From assembly GCA_033675265.1 (NCBI GenBank), contig JAUJYZ010001365.1, positions 1 to 64,000 of the forward strand: a DNA stretch of 64,000 nucleotides. The letters run 5' to 3'. How positions within the stretch are numbered: the stretch's first letter is position 1; each line of letters opens with the position of its first letter. This document shows, in pieces, positions 35,383 to 46,319 of the stretch. Under the pieces are notes generated by a model. That model did not search any database, was not told the origin of the DNA, and was given only the letters and a program-made list of their open reading frames with translations. This DNA is from Actinostola sp. cb2023 (taxonomy: Eukaryota; Cnidaria; Anthozoa; Actiniaria; Actinostolidae). The position numbers and the translations under genes were made by a program.

Positions 35383-35558
35383 TTATAGAAATGTATTGGT
35401 GTTACCTGCGACCTCGAACTGATATCAGTAACTTTAGTGGACTTAAAGTCGTGGAAAGATAATGATTGATGGACTTGTCTATAATGTGATCTGGGAAATA
35501 TTTTTTTTGCAGAATGGCATGAAGCTACTGGAGATCGTTGTGAAAACCCGACCAAGTA

Positions 35559-35959
35559 TTAGCCATTACCAAAACGAGCAGGGGACTGGGACCCAGTCCG
35601 TAAAACTAATTCAATAAGAAACCATCATTTTCTGAGAGAGCAGATCAAACGTAGCTAGTCTGGAAAGTTTGATGAACTTCGGCTTAATATTGACGATGCT
35701 AGCTAGAAGGCTTCAAATATGTCTATTTTCCCATACAAACGCTGTAAATTTTTGACGTTGTCCAGCCAAACCATACATTCACTGTAAAAGTTTGGCTGGA
35801 CAACACAATTTCAAAAGTTTATAATTCCGCTCAAATCACATCATAATTTGCACAGATACTAATTTCAACATGCTGTTTCATGTCATAAACTTAATTTCGT
35901 AATTGCATTAATTATAATAAATTCGTTTCCAGTCCCCTGCTCGTTTAGGTAATGGCCAA
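35559..35959. mobile_element. TIR element (about 400 bp)
   Basis: TTAGCCATTACCAAAACGAG and the continuing CAGGGGACTGG are inverted at the right end (CCAGTCCCCTGCTCGTTTAG, GTAATGGCCAA) with about two mismatches. Inner arms around TTTGGCTGGACAAC also pair. Confidence 0.75.
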
Positions 35960-36229
35960 TTGTTAATCTTAAAAATCCATCTATTGAAGTCCTAACTAGA
36001 CCATTTTATAAGTAAAATGTGCGAATCTTTTAAAAGTAGTTAGTAAACTTGTAAGCCCGTTTATCATATACCAATCAGTGGTAAACTGGCTGACATCGTA
36101 AAATATATATCAACACCGCTAGCAGTGGCCAGTGGTGATATCATTGATATCTTCACATGGGAAAATATCGTAGTTTTTAAAAATCCATAAGAGAAAATCT
36201 GTGTTTTCTACCACTGATTGTTATATTAT

Positions 36230-36385
36230 GATAAAAAGTAAATTACATGGCCGTTTGGAGAAATAAAGTTGATATCTTCTCATGTCGAGAAATATTGCCC
36301 TTGTTCGGCGCTGCGCTCACTCGTGCGATATATTTCTCAACACTACAAGATAAATTCGGTATCTCCGCGCGGCCATGTTCTATAC
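36230..36385. mobile_element. Foldback MITE related to 23304-23388
   Basis: AAATTACATGGCCGTTTGGA on the left and CGCGCGGCCATGTTCTATAC on the right are inverted, with ATTTCTC and GAGAAATAT inside. It sits 50 bp downstream of the lectin stop codon. Confidence 0.6.
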
Positions 36386-36433
36386 ATGTTATAATACCGT
36401 TGCGCAAAAGGCGTAAATAAAAATCGTGTTACG

Positions 36434-36654
36434 TTATGGTTTCTGGCAAATGAATGGCCTCTTTTCATTGCACATTTTATTTATCCACTTCCCGTTTGTT
36501 CCCATTGCAACGCAGCTTGTAATCGTTGCTTCAACGTTGGGTTCATAGATAGGCAAAGGTATGTATTGACCAATAGTCGAACCGTCAGACCAACCAAACG
36601 TATTGTCGTCAGTCAGGTCACTCAAACCGATCCATGGTCCATATGCTGACCATT
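36434..36654 (-). CDS. PAN/lectin gene last exon: C-type lectin C-half
   Basis: The minus-strand acceptor is TTTGTTTAG just before 36654. Two bases complete a codon, then WSAYGPWIGLSDLTDD, GWSDGS, CVAMGTNGKWINKMC and RPFICQKP, with TAA at 36436-36434. WIGL, the WSDGS loop, and the C...W...C...FIC pattern are diagnostic of the second half of a C-type lectin-like domain. The usual EPN/QPD-WND calcium-binding set is not intact: IYEPNVE has EPN, but the WND position reads KWINK. Carbohydrate binding is therefore possible but not shown. Entry phase 1 fits both the laminin-G exon at 40034 and the lectin N-half at 55147. The matching N-half is not adjacent. Confidence 0.88.
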
Positions 36655-38085
36655 CTAAACAAATGAAATATGTGTAAATTTTGACTTATATTCTCCATGA
36701 TATGTGATTGTAAATATGGGCAAATGGTAGAGACAATATTCTTTTAAATAAAAATAAAAAAAGAGACAATAAAGTAAAGTAATACTTTGTCGCTTGGTAA
36801 TAGTTAGTAATGTAGTTCCTAATGTTTCATCAAACGTTTGCATGGGCTCCGTATTTTTTCCAAGTATTTGTTTCGCTTACCGAATCCTTACGAACTACAT
36901 TACTAATTGAAATATGGTTGGTATTTGTAATGAAAAATATATTTAAGAAAAAAAATCGAAAATATAATATAGGAGTCTTTCAGCTGAGTCCAAGAAAATA
37001 ATATTTCGTAGGCTGTTGTAAGGAATTCTCTCGTCACCCAATGAATTTTCCTATAGACTCCCATAGCGTTCTCTCTTTTTTTTAACACAAGGGATATCGT
37101 GCGTTCGGTTAATTAGTATTTGTAAGTGCTGGTAGCTCATGAAGGAGGGCTTTTTTCCTTAATCGAGAGCAGTTTTTAAATGTCTGCAGTTCATTTGCTG
37201 CTTGTCCAAACCATTTCAAATTTGTTTGTTCAGATAACAGCTCTGCATTGAAGAAAACTAGTCAAACAATCAAACCTAAGCACATATAAGGTAAAAAAAA
37301 CTGATTCACACAAATGTTTAGCTTCATAGAAATAAAATTAGACGCTTTAACAAGCGTTCACTCGTGCCCTGGTGCGATTGAGCACTGGGATGCGTTGTAC
37401 GTAGCATGAAAGACGTATACTTATGGGCCTCCACCTTCCATTCGTTCAGGGACTGAGCTGTGAAGAACGAAGAGATCAGGAACGAACTGAACTGACCGAG
37501 ACACACGTTCCCAGTCTCACCCCAGACAATACAAAATGGAAGTTAAACTGTTATAATATTTTTTCAGATTTTTCAGATATGATTTAGAGTCCGCGGAACG
37601 ATCTGGTCCGAAAACGCTTGACATCTTTTAGAGTAGGTCTACCGCTAACGGCGTGTGCATTTGTATGTGAGTTAAGCGTATTAGACATACTTCGTTCAAA
37701 TGTTTTTTTTCTCTGGCACTATCGCAAGACGACATAACCTTCCTCCAACAAGGTAATTTGTGAAGAAAGAGGTCAACTGTTGATAAAACCTCATAGACAT
37801 AGATCAGTTTTTAGTGGTCTCGTCTACAGTCACACTCGATTGCAGATTGTGCTTAGTCATCATAGCTGTATTCACGACTAAGCATTTTTCAATGTTTAGA
37901 TCTCAGATAACGATTATAGTGATCAAATCAGTGTTTGGTTACTTGTTGGGTAACTCGGTAGAACATACAGAATTTGGAATCGCCCGGCACTCAACAACAT
38001 AATACCGGCCAGCTCAGAATTTGTATAAACGACTAAAATCGAGAAAACACTTAGATTTTGGAGAACTAGTCAGCTAGATATCCAT
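36655..38085. other. Intron of the PAN/lectin gene, no exon seen
   Basis: I looked on the minus strand for a second C-type lectin N-half (CxxxGGxL near an acceptor and a phase-1 donor) and saw none. The closest resemblance, LNEWKVEAHKYTSF at about 37400-37450, lacks the cysteine and the GGxLV motif. Confidence 0.5.
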
Positions 38086-38089
38086 ATCA

Positions 38090-38985
38090 AACTTATGTCC
38101 TGCATCATTGAACATTTGCTCCTGTTGGGATCCAGTATCACGCGGACAACGTTTTTTGTTAATGCTTTGTTTACTAATGCACGTGAGGCCCGATTGATCC
38201 AGCAATTTGTTCACTATGACCGCTAAATAAAGCAGATTCGTACGTGACTGGTTTATCATTTCTGAATTCATATTTTTCCTTTGACAATGTGTAAATCAGG
38301 TAGCTAAAATATAAGAGAGGATGGAAAAGCTGCATATGTTTCCTCAACGGGAAAATATATCACAAATTCGAACTAACTTATTGATGTCGTGCGTGTTAAT
38401 ATTGGAAATTGCCTTCAAAAAACGTCCTTTCCGAGCCATAATTTATTTGCGAATTCGCCGGCCTATGTAGCTTCTACATACAGACCGAGATACAGAGCAC
38501 CAATATGATGTTCACAATTACCAAACAAAGAGTTTTAGATTTCATTTTGCAACCGCTTAATTAAGTTTAATATACATGTATTTTATATCAAAATGCGCGT
38601 ACAATTACAGAGCATTAGAATCCGGCGGTAGGTTTTTGATTGACACAATTCCCAAAGAATTCAGAGGGATTTTGTGTGCAGCGTATGTCACGCTCTCCTA
38701 TATCTCTTCAGAGATTTCAGTTCGATTGACTTTGAAGAAACGGAAAATGCCACCTTCAAACCTCTTTATTTGTGCTTGAATTGCCAGCTTATTCATTCCT
38801 TACATATTCATCTTTTATATTCCGTTGGTAGGTTTTTTGATTTGTATTTTAACAATGCAGTAAAAAGCAAAAATGTATCAAAATCATGCTGTTTTTCGCC
38901 TAAACAAGACTCGCCTCATCTGCATATGTTAAACAATGACCTTTTGTATAACATAAGTTTGATAAGTTACGTGAGAGATTTTGAC
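38090..38985 (+). repeat. Dispersed 0.9-kb repeat, copy A
   Basis: This matches 52846-53735 in the same orientation, diverged by small indels. Shared blocks include ATTGAACATTTGCTCC, TTGGGATCCAGTATCACGCG and TTCCTCAAC[A/G]GGGAAAATATA. The short protein-like frames inside (LLYLFRDFSSIDFEET) also occur in copy B. It is probably a transposable element of unknown type. Confidence 0.8.
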
Positions 38986-39239
38986 AGCTCAACTTGCCCC
39001 TTGACCTCCGGTGCTTTCTTATTGATTTGTCATTTGTAATCTCTCTTGTGGTCAGACTCGATTTCTCCGTCTCCACATTCTCGACGGTGACCAACAACAA
39101 CAAACAACAACAACAAAAAATATTATACTGTATTATACTTATAACAAGACGCTCAATGAGCGTACACTCGGGCTTATGACAAGGACAATGTCAGTTGCGT
39201 GAGGAGAGACCTGACAATGACTGACAGTTGCGTGACGAG

Positions 39240-39540
39240 GGAGACTATGTATATACATGTATGTGTCGAGTTCATTTGATTTGCCTTTGACTTTGAGTTC
39301 ATTTGATTACCTTTTGACTTTGAGTTCAATTGATTTGATTTTGATGAGTTCGTGTAAAGGCCCCCTCTCTAGCTTCAGATCCCGAAACGTCGAGTTTGGA
39401 ATCGAGTTCGAGTTCGGGTTCGAGTTACGGTTCGAACGTCGAATAAAACAAGGACATCTTCTTCAATACAATATCATTTCTCTGACGTCATGACAATCAG
39501 TGACAGTTGAGTGACGAGGGAGACCATGTGGCGGGTGAGT
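39240..39540 (+). repeat. Local duplications
   Basis: TGAGTTCATTTGATT-type units repeat at 39265-39345, and GTGACAGTTG-GTGACGAGGGAGAC occurs near 39224-39246 and 39500-39525. The G/C-containing FEFGFE-like frame over GAGTTCGAGTTCGGGTTCG is low complexity. Confidence 0.6.
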
Positions 39541-39875
39541 ATGTACATGATACGTCTTGAGGTTGCATAGGTCAGATGGTTCTGATAACGCCCTCACGTT
39601 TGTTTTTGTTAAATATATTTTAAGCGAGCTTCTATTCCTTCTACCACTTCTAGTCATTGAACGATGAACTAGAATCCTGACCTTTAATAGCTTGAAGATC
39701 TACAGCTGCTTTCAAAACTAAGATTCAAATCTACTTGAGTCCTGTTAGTCGTTTGTTTTTTTCTTATCTGCTGAGTAATCTTGAAACTCGATACGATTAA
39801 ATACGTCGCATACTTTCGTCATTCTTTGACCGGACTACGACGACGACGACTACCGAAAAACGCATTTTATAACTC

Positions 39876-39905
39876 GGGCTTCCTTCGGAAGTGCCCGAGT
39901 AAAAA
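39876..39905. repeat. Hairpin ACTCGGGCTTCC-GGAAGTGCCCGAGT
   Basis: A near-perfect short inverted repeat, found again at 49172-49200 (ACTCGGACACTTCC-GGAAGTCCGAGT) and in decayed form near 59285. Confidence 0.65.
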
Positions 39906-40033
39906 TATAATACTGTATTCTTACGACTCGTGCCCGGCCTTAGGCCTGGATACGAGTAATAATTCAAGACATAAATTAAACATGAAGACATGTATTGAAC
40001 GAAGCCGTGATAAATCTTCACGTCACTACTTAC

Positions 40034-40305
40034 CCATGACTGCCTTTATCTCTTCGATGTCTAGAGACCTATTAAACACCATCAGCTGTTTTATTAAACC
40101 GTTAAATGTGTTGTCCCCATTAATGTTTGCTAGATAACCAAGTCGATAGGTCTTGCTTAAGGTGTTTTGTATTTCTGCGTTGGCATATGGTTTGACCAAT
40201 AGGGCCATTTTTACGTACTCGTCATTAACAACAACGTTCGCTCGGTTTGTTGTTCTATTCCAAGTCAATATAATGTTTAACCACTCGAAAGGAGGAACGG
40301 AATCT
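40034..40305 (-). CDS. PAN/lectin gene exon: laminin-G-like domain, C-half
   Basis: The minus acceptor is ACAATTTTTAG and the first A joins CA of the previous exon (Gln). It reads DSVPPFEWLNIILTWNRTTN, then GYLANINGDNTFNGLIKQLM and VFNRSLDIEEIKAVM, ending at the donor ATGG|GTAAGTAG in phase 1. The G(x)LxNxNxxNxFNGLIxxLxVFNRxLxxxEI pattern is the classic end of a LamG/concanavalin-like sheet domain. Length is 272 nt, with no indel. NRT and NRS are N-glycosylation sequons, in keeping with secretion. Confidence 0.85.
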
Positions 40306-40380
40306 CTAAAAATTGTTCAAAAAATAAGATTGGTGATGTAGTAAATACATAGCTAATGATGGATGGGTATTGAATGGATA

Positions 40381-40503
<123 letters not shown>

Positions 40504-40608
40504 ATTCCTCAAAACAAATTACAAATAAGAGATAGAAAAATATATAAAAATCCTTATTTACAAAATTTAAAATGATCGCTTGGATTGTTCAATAACAATT
40601 AACTAATG

Positions 40609-41630
40609 ATAGAGTGCAAACCATATGTCCGTGAAACAATATTAACTAATTAGTACTAAATAGCACTGATGAAACAATAGAAAACAATGGAGATAACACT
40701 ATTTAGTACTATTTAGTAATAGTACTATTTCACGGACATCATCGCACAGAATTACCCATACAAATCGGTCATATCCTTAAAATAGGTTGCATTTGAAGAA
40801 ACGATACACGATCCTTATTTAAATCTCAGAGTTTCCCCCTAAAATAGAAAATGTATCGAAAATTTGGTGGGAAAAGCTTTTATTGGAAGCTTATAGTGAA
40901 TTTCGCGGGTCAATCTCTTAAACTAGAACCCAGTTCCTGCCCGGCCAAACGCTCGCTCCAATGTCATAAATTCCCCTTACTTCGCGGCTTATTTTATCCG
41001 TGGTAAAAAAGAAACTGGTGCTTAAATTTCTGTAGCTATAGCAATGGAGGCTAGGCTGCAAGGTCAAAGGAAAATGGCAGCCGATGGAAGTGCTTTGAAG
41101 CTAAAAATCGTCTCGTAATTTGACATTTTCGACTGCTTCGCTTCGTTGGTATGAAACAGAACTTCAAGAAAAGTCGCTAGTGAACATTGGTATGGAAGAA
41201 AGCTTGATATTGGAAGCAATCCAGCTATGTCGGGGCACCAAAATTCGATTGTTACAATTATTGTATTTCGCAAGGCTGAGCAACAGGAATCGATCGAACT
41301 GCTGGCATGATGAAATCCCATACATTTGAACACTACGGAGACCCGACATTCACCCTGAAAAAGTCGCAAGAAGACGAAAGGATATTTACAATCGATAACT
41401 TGGCAAGTAAACTTCAGTCGCAAGTATTTTGTATTCCGTTGTTACAATTTATCGTAGATCACTGGTTCATTTGTAAATGACAGCCTAAACATTGACTTTC
41501 TTCGATTTTACTGTAAATATTACGAAGATCGAGTGGCCGAGTGCCGTAATGGGAATGGGTCTAGCATATAATTAGGATAATATCCCGGATGTGACACAAA
41601 TTTCTGTGCGATGTATGGTTTGCACTCTAT
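40609..41630. mobile_element. Possible TIR element (about 1 kb)
   Basis: ATAGAGTGCAAACCATA at the left and TATGGTTTGCACTCTAT at the right are perfect inverted 17-mers. The left part also contains a smaller palindrome (TGTCCGTGAAACA...TATTTCACGGACAT, to 40740) related to the MITE at 13486. Interior frames have no known domain. Confidence 0.65.
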
Positions 41631-41714
41631 TAAAATACGAATTAAGAGAGACTTCTTAATAGATTTGATTATAAAATTTAGCGATAAAAAGGTAAAAAAC
41701 GACATTATTTACAC

Positions 41715-42600
41715 GGAGAACGACGACGTTTCGACGTTGGCTTAACGTCATTATCAAGGAAAAATATTTACAAACTATATATAGGAATGAGAATAATGAA
41801 AGAATTATAAACAATAAAACAATAAAACAATGATAAAATAAACAAAATTAAGAAACAAAGTCAAATGAAAAGTTTTGCACGGATGGAGTCCGTTTGTACA
41901 TTTAAACTAGGTTTGATGTTCTTGATAAAAAGCATTTCATAAACAAGGCAGTCCCATTTGTTTTTGCATTTCTTTCGAACTTGAACATTTCTGGCATTGA
42001 AGTCATCGAGGCCACCGTGCTGATTCTTGAAGTGTTTCCCAATAGAAGAGCTCTTAAACTTATGTTCATTGATGCGTTGGAAGAGGTTTCGGGTTGTAAA
42101 CCCAACATAGTCTGCATCACACACCACATTTAAACTTGTAAACAACGCAATGTTGATTAATGATAGTAGGCTTGCTTTCTTTCGGCATGAGAAACTGTTC
42201 GAGTTTACGGCTAGTGAAGACAGGTTGGAGGGGTATTCTAATTTTATTACTTAGATCGTTCATCTGCCTCCTTACTGTGTCAGCTGATCTCTGGTCTTTG
42301 AAAAGGAGGGAAACTCGCACAACTTGGTCATTGTTATCTCCACTTGTATCTGGGGGTGACTGGTTTCTACTTGTTATAACAGACTTGTTAATAGCGGAGT
42401 TGATGACATCCAATGGATAATTTAGACGAGTGAATATTGAACGCAATTTGTCGCACTCTTGATTAAAGAATTCCGATGTTGAAGACAAAGCTTGGGCGCG
42501 ATGCACCATAGTTTTCAGAAGACAGTTCTTATAACGTGCATCAACATGACCTATTATAGTGTAGTAATAACCCGGTATTGGTAGGTTTTCTATAGACTCT
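41715..42600 (-). mobile_element. Penelope-like retroelement, 5'-truncated, with GIY-YIG endonuclease
   Basis: Two minus frames, 42509-42117 and 42145-41861, form one protein joined by a frameshift at a GTGTGTG run near 42125. The first holds the end of the reverse transcriptase linker (IPLQPVFTSRKLEQFLMPKE). The second is a GIY-YIG nuclease: DADYVGFTTRNLFQRINEHK, then KHFKNQHGG, KKCKNKWDCLVYEMLFIKNI and PSLN. The Arg, His, Glu and Asn of the active centre are all visible. After the stop the 3' tail carries CCTTGATAATGACGTTAAGC and CGTCGAAACGTCG (41755-41722), the Penelope-type end. It is dead as written, since the RT core is missing and the frame is broken. Confidence 0.85.
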
Positions 42601-42734
42601 GGTCTCTAGTTTTGTCCCATTTTGAATTATGTCCAACCAAGAAAAGGGATTGTGTTGTCAACTGGTAATTCCATGGTGAAAATACAAACAATAAATATGA
42701 ATAATATAATATAAGCAATATATATAAAGGATAA

Positions 42735-42755
42735 AGATAAATAATAATAATAATA

Positions 42756-42837
<82 letters not shown>
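42735..42837. repeat. (AAT)n microsatellite
   Basis: A run of AAT of about 100 bp immediately joined to a Penelope-type tail at 42843. Confidence 0.95.
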
Positions 42838-42890
42838 TAAAAAGACCGACGTTTCGGAGTCAACATGACGCCATTATCAAGGTGAAGTGA
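42838..42890 (-). mobile_element. Penelope-type 3' tail
   Basis: On the minus strand: CACCTTGATAATGGCGTCAT, GTTGACTCCGAAACGTCGGT. This is nearly the same ending as the element at 41722, without coding sequence. Confidence 0.65.
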
Positions 42891-43224
42891 CGAGAAATTC
42901 ATTGAATAATATTCTTGAAGCGTTTGCAAATTAACATAAAAAAGTTATGACCACGCCGGGTCAGAAAAGGCCTAAAATGTATTTTGTCGGAATAACTTCT
43001 ACAGTTTTCATCCAATCAAGATGAACCTTTAGGCAATATGACAGTATATGTGAAGCTAACAAATCGTATGATTTTTTCTTCTTGATTTTTAATGTTTTTT
43101 TGGCGGGAAAATGACGTCATGAAGATGCCAACATTTTTCGAAATTCACAAATTCATTATTCTGAATATTACATTCGAAAGAACATGTTAAAGTAAAGTTG
43201 TAACTAAAACGGTTCTCCGATATC

Positions 43225-43645
43225 GCTATTCAATCCAAATATATTAATTTTTGAAAATTGAAATTCCGGCCATTTTATCCATTTCGTGCACCAAACAATC
43301 AAATTTGTTTTTGCACTTCTTAAGTACACGAAAGTGCTTATGAATGTCTCTGTGCGATGCAAGATATGTGGGCTACACACGCGGGCATTTGCATGAACGT
43401 GTGACACAAGCAACAAGCTTCTTCCATCTACAAACATTATTGCGCCAAGCATGACATTGCCCCAGGAGACATTCATAAGCACTTCATATAATATAGTTTA
43501 ATATGGTTACCGCGCGCAGAATTACATGCTCGCGCTTGGCTGTTATCTACGTCATAGCTTAGTGGAGTGATTTACAAGGTGTAGCGCGAGCCAACCGTTT
43601 TAGTTTAGCTGATGAAGGCTGAATGGCCGAAACGTCCTGAATAAA
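43225..43645. mobile_element. Penelope-like fragments in inverted arrangement
   Basis: Plus strand 43355-43490 encodes CDARYVGYTRGHLHERVTQ and, after a frame change, SIYKHYCAKHDIAPGDIHKH, a GIY-YIG nuclease N-part. Minus strand 43363-43260 encodes RDIHKHFRVLKKCKNKFDCL and VHEM, the part that should follow. A plus-strand 3' tail (CTGATGAAGGCTGAATGGCC, GAAACGTCC) lies at 43608-43636. The halves are thus oriented head to head and share the DIHKHF segment. Confidence 0.7.
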
Positions 43646-44760
43646 CAGCAACAAAGTAACACGTTCGTGTCTTGCTTTTAGTGCTACATTGTACTATATA
43701 CTCCTCCTACGGCCTACGGCCTACGGCTCGTGCTCTCCCTACACTTATTTCGTGCTCTCGTCACTTCCTTCGTGCTGTATTACTGAAGTTGTTCTATTTG
43801 TTTAAATATATTTTTACCACAACTAGTCAATTTCTCGCTCTCTCATTGGTCGATCAACCGTGGTCTATCAGAATACATACCACATAATACATAATTATAT
43901 ATTTTGTCATATATTCTCATCGTTTAAACGAAAAACATGTTTTTAGTTACATTTTTTTTACAGCGAGTAAGAGTACACACCGAGCTGACTATCGTAAATC
44001 ACAACCACAGTTCATAGCATTAGCAAGCCAAACTTTCCATAAGTTGGATGCAGCGCGTCTTCCACAGTTTGTTCTTTCATTCAAGTAAAAAACTCGATGC
44101 TATTCACGGGGAAAAAAGTTCATTTGTTAACTTTTGGACCCTCTGATGATAAATCCATGACTTGAGAAAATCCACAGACCATGAATATATACTCCGCTGA
44201 AGTGCTGTTCTCTAACTTTATTTCATATTTTTCAAGCGACCTCGTGCTTTTCTCCATTTGACTGCATTTTCCAGATTTTAGAGTATTCCTGCGGCTTTGT
44301 TGACTGTCAGAAAGGCATCTTTCAGATTTCACACAATGACCAGGCACAGGGTGAAGCTTTCCCCACTGATAATTAATTCTCTGAGAGTTTCTGTCAGACT
44401 TGAAAACTCTGATTTTGAACCAATTTTGGCTGATCCCCGAGCCAAGGCTGTTTGCCGATAAAATTGAAAACTGATTTGACAAGCTTGCAAGTAGCATTCA
44501 AATGGTTTGTTTACAAATTCCATCACCCAATGAAAAAGCGAGAAAATGATAGACCATGATCGCGCATCGCGTCTGCGATGTTTTTTGAGTAATAAGCAAA
44601 AGCTTTTCGTTGGTAACTTGCGGGATTTATTTTGTTTTTGTGGTACTGAAAAAAACAAATAACCAAATATTTTGTTGTGGTATGTCCTCCGATAGACCAC
44701 GGTTTGCGCCATCTCGTCATCACAATTGTTCAATTTTTTAGTTATTATTATGTTTTTATT
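43646..44760. other. Intron, no exon seen
   Basis: The minus frames at 44120-44497 and 44329-44733 overlap in different frames, lack recognisable domains, and have no supporting splice sites. GCCTACGGCCTACGGC at 43708 is a tiny repeat. Confidence 0.4.
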
Positions 44761-44762
44761 AC

Positions 44763-44800
44763 TGAAGAAGACCGAAGGTCGAAACGTTTAGTAAAGTTTT
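44763..44800 (+). mobile_element. Penelope-type 3' tail remnant
   Basis: CTGAAGAAGACCGAAGGTC followed by GAAACGTTTAG, the hairpin plus CGAAACG motif. No coding part is attached. Confidence 0.45.
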
Positions 44801-45007
44801 CAAGACATTAGAAGTTGCCTGCCTTCTTTTATATACTGCATTTGATAGTAGTAATTTCGAGCTCATGCAATCTTTGCACGAATTTGTTTTGAAAACTGGC
44901 TTCAAATATTCCTTCATAATATCACTTTTCTGCAATTAGACTACTCTACCTCGTTATATTTTGAATTTCCAACTTCAGTTAAATCTCCTCTCAGAAGCTT
45001 TCCTGAA

Positions 45008-45194
45008 GAAATAGAAAACGAGCGCGCGTGCTATGTGCAGATTTATAGCACGCGGGGACTGATCAGAACACGAGCGAAGTGTTAAGAAAAGCACGACGCG
45101 TAGCGGAGTGCTTCTCAACACTTCTCGAGTGTTCTGATCAGTCCGCAAGTGCTGTAAATCTGCACATAGCACAGCGGGCAAATTTTCTATTTCT
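45008..45194. mobile_element. Long imperfect palindrome / foldback MITE
   Basis: GAAATAGAAAA and TTTTCTATTTC form the outermost pair. Further in, TGCTATGTGCAGATTTA pairs with TAAATCTGCACATAGCA and GGACTGATCAGAACAC with GTGTTCTGATCAGTCC. Confidence 0.85.
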
Positions 45195-45323
45195 TTTATA
45201 AAATAAAATAATGATTTTAAGGCAAGTTTTCGCACGCTCACATCATCGGCATATCGCGCGCTCTGAAATCAATTGGAAAATAAAATTGCTTTATTTGAAT
45301 TTGCAGTGACTATGTTATAAAAG

Positions 45324-45429
45324 AAATGGTCAACTCTTCAGCGTGCGACTCTTATTCTTCTCTCGTGCTTAGCGGCTCCAGCGTGTATCCATAACTCGAT
45401 GGACGCACGCTGAGCGTTGACCATTCCTT
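45324..45429. mobile_element. Small foldback
   Basis: GAAATGGTCAACTCTTCAGC and GCTGAGCGTTGACCATTCC are near-inverted, with CGTGCG and CGCACG inside. It lies in the intron after the laminin-G exon. Confidence 0.7.
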
Positions 45430-45578
45430 CAAGGAGTCTCCACAGTTATGACTAAAAGTACTGGATAATAAATTATTACTTGCAACATGTGTTTACTGGA
45501 CAAATTTAACCTGCTTGTTATTATGTATTCAATTTAAATACCTAGTTTTGGTTCTACACAGTGTGTATATATACTTAC

Positions 45579-45890
45579 TGAACTGTCCTCATTGACAGAA
45601 ACGTACTTCGGGTTGAACTGAAAATCTCAAATTGGATATGTTGTTTTGTTGCCGTTACATGTCTCAGATAAAAGCCAGGATTGCCAGACGAAGGAATGTC
45701 ACTGTAAATGGTTCCAACATCCTGACTGTCCAGGGTATTAATTATAGTCTTGAAAGCTATGGTGAATCCCTCGGGATTGAACGGGACGGCGGGCAAATCG
45801 GCAGCGCTGTTGTCTTGTTTTAAGCTGAGACATGTTTCGCCTACGCAGTTCTGGTAGCTTGCTTTATTTTGATGTCCTTCGACGTGTAGC
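45579..45890 (-). CDS. PAN/lectin gene exon: laminin-G-like domain, N-half
   Basis: The minus acceptor is TTGCTTTCTAG; G completes AG from the previous exon (Arg). It reads RLHVEGHQNKASYQNCVGET, CLSLKQDNSAADLP, FNPEGFTIAFKTIIN and so on, ending at GTTCA|GTAAGTAT in phase 2. Length is 312 nt, clean. The GxCLxL...FTIAFxxxI strand pattern is that of LamG/pentraxin-like folds, and the two cysteines probably pair. Such domains bind sugars, steroids or matrix proteins; the ligand is unknown here. Confidence 0.85.
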
Positions 45891-45944
45891 CTAGAAAGCA
45901 ACATTTGTTTGATATCATTAACTTGGAATTTATGAAACGAAGAA

Positions 45945-45980
45945 ACCAAGCTTTCGGACTACGTGCTCTTCTTCAGGGTA
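45945..45980 (-). mobile_element. Penelope-type tail remnant
   Basis: On the minus strand CCCTGAAGAAGAGCACGTAG, TCCGAAAGCTTGG has the usual order of tail motifs. Its target side touches the TA-flanked MITE at 45985. Confidence 0.4.
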
Positions 45981-45984
45981 ACAA

Positions 45985-46180
45985 TAGGGCCATTTATACG
46001 AGACCAAATAAGCCGCGGCTTACATAAGACGAGAACTAACCCATTTATACGAGCGAGTCTGTCCGTGGCTTACGCTAGATGCGGCTTATATAAGACGCGA
46101 ACGAAGTTTTTGTATCATTTATACGCGTGTTCGCGTCTTATGTAAGCCGCGGCTTATTTGGTCTCGTATAATTGGCCCTA
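45985..46180. mobile_element. TA-flanked MITE with inverted ends of about 46 bp
   Basis: TAGGGCCATTTATACGAGAC with CAAATAAGCCGCGGCTTACA at the left, and the same inverted at the right (one or two mismatches). TA is at both edges. It lies 95 bp upstream, in minus sense, of the laminin-G exon acceptor. Confidence 0.85.
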
Positions 46181-46319
46181 ATGTGTGTATTGACGTCATT
46201 ACAACTTTGAAGAAACTAATGGGTGTGACGTTGTACAGCACAACTTACAAACAGTTAAGGATTGCTTATCTTTCTCCTTTCCTTTCTACGGCTAACACTT
46301 GGAAGGCTTTTATGTACAG

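Noticed and set aside
37324..37506. Possible second C-type lectin N-half (LNEWKVEAHKYTSF)
   Set aside because: It lacks the required cysteine and the GGxLVxI strand, and has no suitable splice sites.
42160..42420. 86-codon plus frame
   Set aside because: It is antisense to the Penelope-like coding region.
44120..44733. Two minus frames of 125-134 codons as an exon
   Set aside because: They overlap in different frames, have no recognised domain and no splice support.
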